A DNA stretch of 22,418 nt. Origin: UBA8106 sp913052135 (lineage in GTDB: Bacteria > Acidobacteriota > Vicinamibacteria > Vicinamibacterales > UBA823). Positions within the stretch are counted from its first letter, which is position 1. Every line of letters starts with the position of its first letter. Location of the stretch: assembly GCA_913052135.1 (NCBI GenBank), contig CAJXDY010000039.1:1-22418 (forward strand). The letters are read 5' to 3'. The translations under genes and the position numbers were made by a program. Positions 21,226-22,418 of this stretch are shown here, in pieces. The notes beneath the pieces are model-generated. The model saw only the letters and a list, made by a program, of their open reading frames with translations, was not told the DNA's origin and did not search any database.

Positions 21226-22418
21226 ATGAATCACATTTTCACAAGATGGTCTCGACGACAATTCCTGACTACGGCAGCAATCACACCGACCGCAGGGCTA
21301 CTGGCGACGGGGTGTCAATCTGCACCTACCGAGGAAAACGCAATACCAGTCGATGATATCTATAGCCGCCTTGGCGTCCGGCCCTTCATTAATGCGGCTG
21401 GTACCTATACAGCACTGACGGCATCCTTGATGCCTCAAGAAGTTGTCACAGCAATGCACGAAGCCTCCCGACAGTACGTCTCCCTTGGTGAGCTACACCA
21501 GATAGCCGGCGAACGCATCGCCTCACTCGTTGGGAGCGAAGCAGCTCTCGTAACCTCGGGATGTGCTGCAGCGTTGACCCAGGCTACGGCAGCCTGCGTG
21601 TGCGGATCAGACGTCGAAGCAATCCGTCAGATACCAGATACGACTGGACTCAAAAACCAAGTCATCATCCAGAAATCACATCGCTTTGGCTACGATCATG
21701 CCATTCGAAACGTGGGGGTTAACCTCGTGGAGATTGAAACCCGACAAGAACTGGAGGCAGCGACTTCCGAGCACACAGCGATGCTGTTTTTCCTGAATTT
21801 TGCAAATGATCAAGGTCAGATCGACCGCGAAGAATTCGCCAGTCTCGGGCAAAAAACCGGCATTCCCACCCTAATTGACGCAGCAGCAGATCTCCCTCCC
21901 GTTGAAAATTTGCGCATATTCACCGAGATGGGATTTGACCTTGCTGCCTTCAGTGGAGGTAAGGGCCTGCGGGGCCCGCAATGCTCAGGCCTCTTACTGG
22001 GCCGACGGGACCTAATCGATGCAGCGTATCTGAACGGTTCGCCACATTCCAACTCGGTCGCCAGAATTGCGAAGGTTGGCAAAGAAGAGATTATGGGCCT
22101 AACGCGGGCTGTTGAACTCTATGTTGAGAAAGATCACGAAGCAGAATGGAACGAGTGGGAATCGAGAGTCCGCACTATTATCGCTGGTGTTTCAGACATT
22201 CCTGGAGTAACTGCCAATCAGTTCGTGCCTCATATCGCGAATGCGGTGCCCCATGTAGCAATCACATGGGACTCCACACACATCAATCTAACACGCGATG
22301 ACGTAGCAAACGCGCTCCGCCAAGGTGAACCACGTATCGAAGCAAGGCCCGGCGCGGGTGGCGCATCGCAACTCGACATTGGCGTGTGGATGATGGAACC
22401 TGAAGATGCACCGGTAGT
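21226..22418 (+). CDS. Tat-exported, lipobox-bearing SelA-like PLP enzyme (3' truncated by window)
   Basis: An open frame of 397 codons that runs off the window without a stop. It starts with SRRQFLTTAA (Tat motif, residues 9-18), then LLATGC with a possible lipid-anchored Cys at 30, so it is likely exported folded and anchored in the membrane. The core resembles the SelA family (selenocysteine synthase-like, also DgaE-type): YSRLGVRPFINAAGTYTALT, LVTSGCAAALTQATAAC, and FSGGKGLRGPQCSGLLLG with the probable PLP lysine K246. Being extracytoplasmic, it cannot act on tRNA, so a role as amino-acid lyase, racemase or dehydratase is more likely. The ATG at 21226 has GGAGG at 21216-21220. It is divergent from the arginase-like gene. 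Confidence 0.87.
   Translation, partial: MNHIFTRWSRRQFLTTAAITPTAGLLATGCQSAPTEENAIPVDDIYSRLGVRPFINAAGTYTALTASLMPQEVVTAMHEASRQYVSLGELHQIAGERIASLVGSEAALVTSGCAAALTQATAACVCGSDVEAIRQIPDTTGLKNQVIIQKSHRFGYDHAIRNVGVNLVEIETRQELEAATSEHTAMLFFLNFANDQGQIDREEFASLGQKTGIPTLIDAAADLPPVENLRIFTEMGFDLAAFSGGKGLRGPQCSGLLLGRRDLIDAAYLNGSPHSNSVARIAKVGKEEIMGLTRAVELYVEKDHEAEWNEWESRVRTIIAGVSDIPGVTANQFVPHIANAVPHVAITWDSTHINLTRDDVANALRQGEPRIEARPGAGGASQLDIGVWMMEPEDAPV

Noticed and set aside
21136..21261. N-terminal extension of the ureohydrolase to 21261
   Set aside because: It would overlap the divergent gene start and its ribosome site, and the extra 42 residues have no family similarity.

Overview
The window reads as a chromosomal segment of a Gram-negative, heterotrophic bacterium. 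Evidence for two membranes and a periplasm comes from Sec signal peptides (TRAP binding protein, amidohydrolase, lytic transglycosylase), lipoproteins, Tat signals on two PLP enzymes, and a TRAP transporter. GC is around 50% overall by eye: the first gene is lower (about 40-48% in sampled lines) and the korAB pair higher (about 58-63% in sampled lines). The mix of secreted amidohydrolase, exported class-V aminotransferase and TRAP transporter with T-component reminds me of uncultured Acidobacteriota and similar marine or soil lineages. That placement is a low-confidence inference. There is no rRNA, tRNA, CRISPR array, phage or insertion sequence that I can see.

Layout. (1) 69-1824, plus strand: a GntR-type regulator followed 22 bp later by a nitroreductase. 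(2) 1858-3214: a two-domain sulfurtransferase (minus) divergent from an OsmC-like protein (plus), suggesting sulfur or redox chemistry. (3) 3236-7093, minus strand: a tripartite TRAP transporter of the TPR-associated type, in transcription order T-component lipoprotein, periplasmic binding protein, fused small/large permease. (4) 7296-10053, minus: a two-subunit 2-oxoacid:ferredoxin oxidoreductase (fused gamma-alpha subunit, then TPP-binding beta). (5) 10054-10435: a 382-bp divergent regulatory gap with phased and direct repeats. (6) 10436-14152: a Tat-exported class-V aminotransferase, a free-standing formyltetrahydrofolate-hydrolase-type formyltransferase (minus), and a lytic transglycosylase with four LysM-like repeats. 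(7) 14242-17992, minus: an overlapping operon of tungsten-type aldehyde:ferredoxin oxidoreductase, MoaD-like protein and secreted amidohydrolase. (8) 18151-20222, minus: a DMT-family exporter translationally coupled to a second class-V aminotransferase. (9) 20311-22418: a plant-type arginase-family ureohydrolase (minus), divergent from a Tat/lipobox SelA-like PLP enzyme cut off by the window edge.

Taken together the genes suggest amino-acid and carboxylate scavenging: TRAP uptake of an acid, ferredoxin-linked oxidation of 2-oxoacids and aldehydes, several PLP enzymes (two exported), arginase-family guanidino hydrolysis and export of small metabolites. No known defence or mobile system is present.

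The most striking structural observation is an inverted 46-bp near-identical repeat. It lies inside the TRAP binding-protein gene and again, in antisense orientation, at the very start of the permease gene. It looks as though the permease N-terminus was rebuilt by an inverted templated copy from its neighbour.
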